From Clostridia bacterium (GTDB lineage Bacteria; Bacillota_A; Clostridia; Christensenellales; UBA1242): DNA of 16,925 bases. Location: the NCBI GenBank assembly GCA_017938565.1, contig JAGBBI010000087.1, positions 1 to 16,925 of the forward strand, given 5' to 3'. The notes beneath the pieces are model-generated. The model saw only the letters and a program-made list of their open reading frames with translations, ran no database searches and had not been told where the DNA came from. Numbering within the stretch: the stretch's first letter is position 1; every line of letters starts with the position of its first letter. Below, in pieces: positions 14,154 through 16,925 of the stretch. The position numbers were made by a program, and so were the translations under genes.

Positions 14154-14771
14154 ATGCAAATAGAAAGAGAAAAGAGATATCTAATAGAAAATTTTGATAG
14201 AAGTGCTTTGGAAAGTTTGGGTGAGCCAATCCATATGGCACAGTATTATTTGCAAATGTGCGATTATGTAAAATCTGCAATTAATTATTATCATGGACAA
14301 AGCGCTAGAATCATGGCGGTAGAAGCAAGGGTAAGGCTTGTGGATGGACAAAATGGAAGGCTTTGTTATTTTACAGTAAAAGGCGAGGGAAATCTTGCGA
14401 GAAAAGAAAGTGAAGTTATGATCCCTGAGGGCGTTGCTGAAAATTTAATTGAAAACTATGCAGAAGGCGTGGTTGAAAAAGAAAGATATATGCATAGAAC
14501 TGGACTTCATATTGTAGAAATTAACAACTTTTTAGATAGAGATTTAATTCTTGCGGAGATTGAATATGATGGAGATGTGTTTACCGAAGATGATATTGAT
14601 AAAGAAATTTCTCAGGTAATTACGTCTCTTGACCCAAATGCAAAAATAACCGATAAAACATTAGATGGAAATTTCAAGAATAAAAATCTTGCACTTCCAT
14701 ATCAGCCAAACGAAGACGGCTATGATGACTGCGATGAGTATGATGACGAAGACGAAGATATGAATGAATAG
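14154..14771 (+). CDS. CYTH-domain (triphosphate tunnel metalloenzyme-like) protein with an acidic tail
   Basis: The product has 205 residues. The tunnel motifs are in order. IEREKRYLI opens the fold, with E4 and E6 and with R8 where ExExK has Lys. E-A-R-V-R-L-V follows at 57-63, then TVKGEG (74-79), KESEV (84-88), a V-E-I-N strand at 121-124 and LAEIEYDGD (133-141). CYTH proteins bind triphosphate or inorganic polyphosphate through this Glu/Lys/Arg tunnel with Mg or Mn, giving triphosphatase or adenylyl cyclase activity. The C-terminal 18 residues are almost all Asp and Glu. I chose the ATG at 14154 because the fold begins there; an ATG at 14121 overlaps the upstream gene and would add 11 unrelated residues. 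The gene is 22 bases after the kinase-CYTH gene and ends five bases before a strong terminator, so the two form an operon. The substrate is unknown. Confidence 0.87.
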   Translation: MQIEREKRYLIENFDRSALESLGEPIHMAQYYLQMCDYVKSAINYYHGQSARIMAVEARVRLVDGQNGRLCYFTVKGEGNLARKESEVMIPEGVAENLIENYAEGVVEKERYMHRTGLHIVEINNFLDRDLILAEIEYDGDVFTEDDIDKEISQVITSLDPNAKITDKTLDGNFKNKNLALPYQPNEDGYDDCDEYDDEDEDMNE

Positions 14772-14775
14772 AAAA

Positions 14776-14804
14776 AGCCCCGAGAATAGTCGGGGCTCTT
14801 TTAT
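14776..14804 (+). terminator. Intrinsic terminator of the kinase-CYTH operon
   Basis: AGCCCCGA (14776-14783) and TCGGGGCT (14790-14797) form a GC-rich 8-bp stem with a six-base loop, followed by CTTTTAT. Confidence 0.95.
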
Positions 14805-14812
14805 ACAAAAGA

Positions 14813-14842
14813 TAAAGACCAAAACTTATGTTTTGGTCTTTA
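14813..14842 (-). terminator. Terminator of tRNA-Val
   Basis: TAAAGACCAAAAC and GTTTTGGTCTTTA form a perfect 13-bp stem with a four-base loop. It begins directly after the tRNA CCA on the minus strand and is followed by ATCTTTTG. It faces the kinase-CYTH terminator eight bases away. Confidence 0.88.
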
Positions 14843-14918
14843 TGGTGGAAACTGTAGGGCTCGAACCTACGACCGCCTGCTTGTAAGGCAGATGCTCTCC
14901 CAGCTGAGCTAAGCTTCC
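14843..14918 (-). tRNA. tRNA-Val (anticodon TAC)
   Basis: The 76 nucleotides on the minus strand form a cloverleaf. The acceptor arm is GGAAGCT with AGTTTCC (one G-T pair), and the D arm is GCTC/GAGC. The anticodon stem is TCTGC/GCAGG around CTTACAA, with TAC at 14885-14883. The T arm is GTAGG-TTCGAGC-CCTAC. The discriminator is A and CCA is encoded. It reads GTA and, by wobble, other valine codons. Confidence 0.96.
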
Positions 14919-14928
14919 AAGGGGTTTA

Positions 14929-14944
14929 TTGGGATTTCTCCCAA
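14929..14944 (-). other. Leader hairpin of the tRNA-Val precursor
   Basis: TTGGGAGAAATCCCAA on the minus strand folds into a 6-bp stem with a GAAA (GNRA-type) tetraloop, between the promoter and the mature 5' end. It would be removed by RNase P. Confidence 0.5.
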
Positions 14945-14955
14945 ATGACTAGTAT

Positions 14956-14984
14956 ATGATACAATATTTGTTTTCATTTGTCAA
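14956..14984 (-). promoter_or_regulatory. Promoter for tRNA-Val
   Basis: On the minus strand TTGACA (14984-14979) and TATCAT (14961-14956) have a 17-base spacer. Confidence 0.8.
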
Positions 14985-15085
14985 CTACATTTTAATAAAT
15001 TTTTAAAAAATATTTTTTTGTTGCTATTTAATGAAAATTTTATTATTATTAATATAAAGCAATGTAAAAGGGGTAGGTGGAATAA

Positions 15086-15724
15086 ATGCAAGAAATGGAA
15101 ATAATAACTATAGTTAGTGAAAATGGTTTTTCGCAAAATAGCTATCTATGTTTTAATAATGACTCAATGTTTTTGATAGATTGTGGATGTACAAAAGAGG
15201 CTTATATTTCGACCTTAAAAGACCTATCTCTTCAAGGTAGAAGACTGGATGGTATTCTGTTGACACACACGCATTTTGACCATATAACGGGGCTGTTTGA
15301 TGTTTGGGATGTTTATAAATGTGATGTTTACATTGCAAAAGGTTGTTTGGATTTTATTTATGATAAATTTAAAAATGTAAGTGCACATTTTGGAGGGTTT
15401 GTATCTCAGCCAATTTATGTTGAATGCATTAAATCGGTGGAAGATAATCAAATAATTAATGTTGGTGGGGTAGATATAGTTGCATACTTAACGAAGGGAC
15501 ATTCTATGTGCTCGTTATGTTATAAGATAGGAGGCGTGTTGTTTACTGGGGATACAATTTTAGAAGGAACAGTTGGAAGGAGCGATCTTTATGGAGGAAG
15601 TCAAATTGAACTTGAAAAATCGCTCTTAAAAATTAAAAAGTTACCTATACGAATTGCATATCCGGGTCATGGAGTGCCTATGGATAAAACATTAATAGAT
15701 GGCGTAATTAATATGTATATTTGA
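15086..15724 (+). CDS. Metallo-beta-lactamase-fold hydrolase, glyoxalase II type
   Basis: This is a 212-residue cytoplasmic hydrolase with two metal sites. The metal ligands are H61-x-H63-x-D65-H66 (THTHFDH), H139 in KGHS, D156 in FTGDT and H195 in PGHG. The stretch G-T-V-G-R-S-D-L-Y-G-G-S after GDT is typical of short glyoxalase II-like proteins that cleave thioesters such as lactoylglutathione or analogues. Clostridia often lack glutathione, so the true substrate is uncertain. The ATG at 15086 follows AGGTGG (15075-15080) by five bases; another in-frame ATG lies at 15095. It is a single gene. A weak promoter, TTGCTA then 17 bases then TATTAT, is possible upstream. It ends against a long hairpin shared with the convergent gene. 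Confidence 0.9.
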   Translation: MQEMEIITIVSENGFSQNSYLCFNNDSMFLIDCGCTKEAYISTLKDLSLQGRRLDGILLTHTHFDHITGLFDVWDVYKCDVYIAKGCLDFIYDKFKNVSAHFGGFVSQPIYVECIKSVEDNQIINVGGVDIVAYLTKGHSMCSLCYKIGGVLFTGDTILEGTVGRSDLYGGSQIELEKSLLKIKKLPIRIAYPGHGVPMDKTLIDGVINMYI

Positions 15725-15739
15725 TAAACAGATTAAAAA

Positions 15740-15775
15740 AATAAACACTCGATGAAGTTTCATCGGGTGTTTATT
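15740..15775. terminator. Bidirectional terminator between convergent genes
   Basis: AATAAACACTCGATGAA (15740-15756) pairs with TTCATCGGGTGTTTATT (15759-15775), including one G-T pair, to form a 17-bp stem at full pairing. It has A/T-rich flanks on both sides, a T-rich one for the plus-strand gene and AATCTG-type sequence beyond a T-run for the minus-strand gene. It starts one base past the stop of the minus-strand gene. Confidence 0.88.
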
Positions 15776-16825
15776 CTATAACAATAATGAGAGGCTGTTA
15801 AGAGCTACGGCTATTGAATTTGTGAAATTGTCTTTTGATTGTGCTTTTACAACAGTAGATGCATTTGATGGACAATTATCTTCGAATACTTTTGATACGT
15901 AATTGGTATAGAATGTGATGGCGTTTTTATTTTGTTTTGAAAGGGAACTTGGCATATTTAGATATATAATCTTAACCCCAAGGTCGCCGTTTATGTGTGA
16001 GTCAATAATTTCTATTTGTTTAATTATTTTTTTTGTTTTAATAACATCAGATTTGATAATCTTTTTAAGTTGATATTCTTCAATTAACCGTTGTAAAAGT
16101 TTTATGTATTTTGTAAATAGTTGAAAACGCTTAGCAATTAGTACAATTATTGGGCTTGATTTTGTTATAATATTTGAGCAGGTTGAATTTGTTGCTTTTT
16201 CACCAAGAGTTAAAAGTTGATTTATAGACCCTTGCTCAATATTGGCAAGAGGTAATATTGTTGTAGATTCAATTTTAAGATAAGAAATAATCAAGTTCTT
16301 TAATTTAAACGTATTTGCGTCAAGCTCGGCACGAGATGATTCCATTTGTGACGATGAAAAATCAAAATCTTCATTTATTTGTTTTTTGTTGGTTTCGACA
16401 ATAATTCGGCTTCGTAATAGGGCGGTTAAGTTTTCAAGTTCATTAGAGCAAAGAGTATAATAATTTTCCAATTCCTTTATAGAATTTTTTGTGAATAGGT
16501 CATTAATGGTGTCAACCAGTTTTGATTTTTGTAATTCAATGTCATCAAGGGTTGACGTCAAAGACTCGTTGGTTCTATTTAAGTTTCCGGATATGGAATT
16601 TTTCTGTTCGTAAAGGCTTGCAACTTTTGCTAATTCGTTAGTGATTTGATTTCCTAATTCTTCTATTTGTTTTAGGAGTAAAAGCTCTTTTTTCCCAATA
16701 TAATTATACAAGCCATTGCAAACAGTTGAAATTATATTATGAGGGGCATTTGAGCCGATAAGGTTTGCTAATCCTTTTGGCAATACTTTTATATCTTCAG
16801 ATGTTTTGATTTTAATTAATTCCAT
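15776..16825 (-). CDS. Helical, partly coiled-coil protein of unknown function
   Basis: I do not recognise this 349-residue protein. It has no signal peptide or clear membrane helix. Residues of about 45-120 have long charged and Leu/Ile-rich heptad-like stretches (K-Q-I-E-E-L-G-N-Q-I, then L-A-K-V-A-S-L-Y-E-Q-K) that suggest coiled coil. Another strongly basic helical region lies near 225-270 (K-R-F, K-K-I-I-K-S). It is rich in Ser, Asn, Lys and Ile. The layout recalls structural or membrane-stress-associated helical proteins, but no motif supports a name. AGGAGG lies eight bases before the ATG and a good promoter stands upstream, so expression is likely. It is a single-gene unit ending at the shared hairpin. 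Confidence 0.7.
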   Translation of the reverse strand: MELIKIKTSEDIKVLPKGLANLIGSNAPHNIISTVCNGLYNYIGKKELLLLKQIEELGNQITNELAKVASLYEQKNSISGNLNRTNESLTSTLDDIELQKSKLVDTINDLFTKNSIKELENYYTLCSNELENLTALLRSRIIVETNKKQINEDFDFSSSQMESSRAELDANTFKLKNLIISYLKIESTTILPLANIEQGSINQLLTLGEKATNSTCSNIITKSSPIIVLIAKRFQLFTKYIKLLQRLIEEYQLKKIIKSDVIKTKKIIKQIEIIDSHINGDLGVKIIYLNMPSSLSKQNKNAITFYTNYVSKVFEDNCPSNASTVVKAQSKDNFTNSIAVALNSLSLLL

Positions 16826-16851
16826 AAATATTGCCTCCTAAAGTTTTAATT

Positions 16852-16879
16852 ATTATAACAAATTTATAAAATATCACAA
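16852..16879 (-). promoter_or_regulatory. Promoter for the helical protein gene
   Basis: On the minus strand TTGTGA (16879-16874) and a perfect TATAAT (16857-16852) have a 16-base spacer, inside a very A/T-rich stretch that reaches the window end. Confidence 0.72.
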
Positions 16880-16925
16880 AATATTTTTTTATATTTATAT
16901 AATTTTTAATTTATTTTTAAAAAAA

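Noticed and set aside
14776..14842. Two adjacent hairpins as part of a repeat or CRISPR-like array
   Set aside because: The stems differ in sequence and orientation; each fits as the terminator of its own convergent gene.

Overview
The window is AT-rich chromosomal DNA (about one-third G+C by eye). It has strong Shine-Dalgarno sites (AGGAGG/AAAGGAG), TTGACA-17-TATAAT promoters, intrinsic terminators, CCA-encoding tRNA genes, the standard genetic code, and a pyruvate formate-lyase fermentation pair. This points to a low-G+C Gram-positive bacterium, most likely an anaerobic, fermentative member of the Clostridia, perhaps an uncultured gut lineage. The lineage is inference; no rRNA is present.

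Layout. Positions 1-2484 (minus strand) carry a four-helix membrane protein, an overlapping RlmD/RumA-type 23S rRNA uracil methyltransferase, a 62-codon remnant of a GNAT acetyltransferase, and the start of another gene whose first 17 residues look like a DNA polymerase sliding clamp. Positions 2567-6506 (plus strand) carry a small membrane protein with one InlB/Flg_new-type repeat, intact uracil-DNA glycosylase (ung), a large signal-peptide-bearing surface protein with a C-terminal anchor, and a membrane-anchored HtrA-like serine protease. The small protein is broken by a one-base frameshift and the last two by single in-frame stops, with the reading frame resuming cleanly afterwards. Positions 6525-8217 carry acyl carrier protein behind a consensus promoter, tRNA-Thr(CGT), a GrpB-family protein and a putative Zn-dependent phospholipase-C-like protein. 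Positions 8315-11340 carry the PFL activase and pyruvate formate-lyase, ending at a clear terminator. Position 11429 begins a small orphan gene.

Positions 11842-14804 hold the most unusual module. Two small tandem XRE-type regulators are transcribed away from a two-gene operon. That operon encodes (i) a uridine-kinase-like P-loop protein fused to a degenerate CYTH domain and (ii) a separate CYTH/triphosphate-tunnel protein with an acidic tail. The divergent region carries helically phased TGTC repeats, an inverted TTGTC/GACAA site, an extended -10 element and an AT-rich hairpin. I read this as a regulated nucleotide- or polyphosphate-handling unit of unknown role. The kinase-CYTH architecture resembles that of plant TTM1/TTM2 proteins.

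Positions 14813-16879 contain tRNA-Val(TAC) on the minus strand with promoter and terminator, a metallo-beta-lactamase-fold hydrolase of the glyoxalase II type, a long shared hairpin, and a convergent helical protein of unknown function. I saw no CRISPR array, transposase or rRNA.
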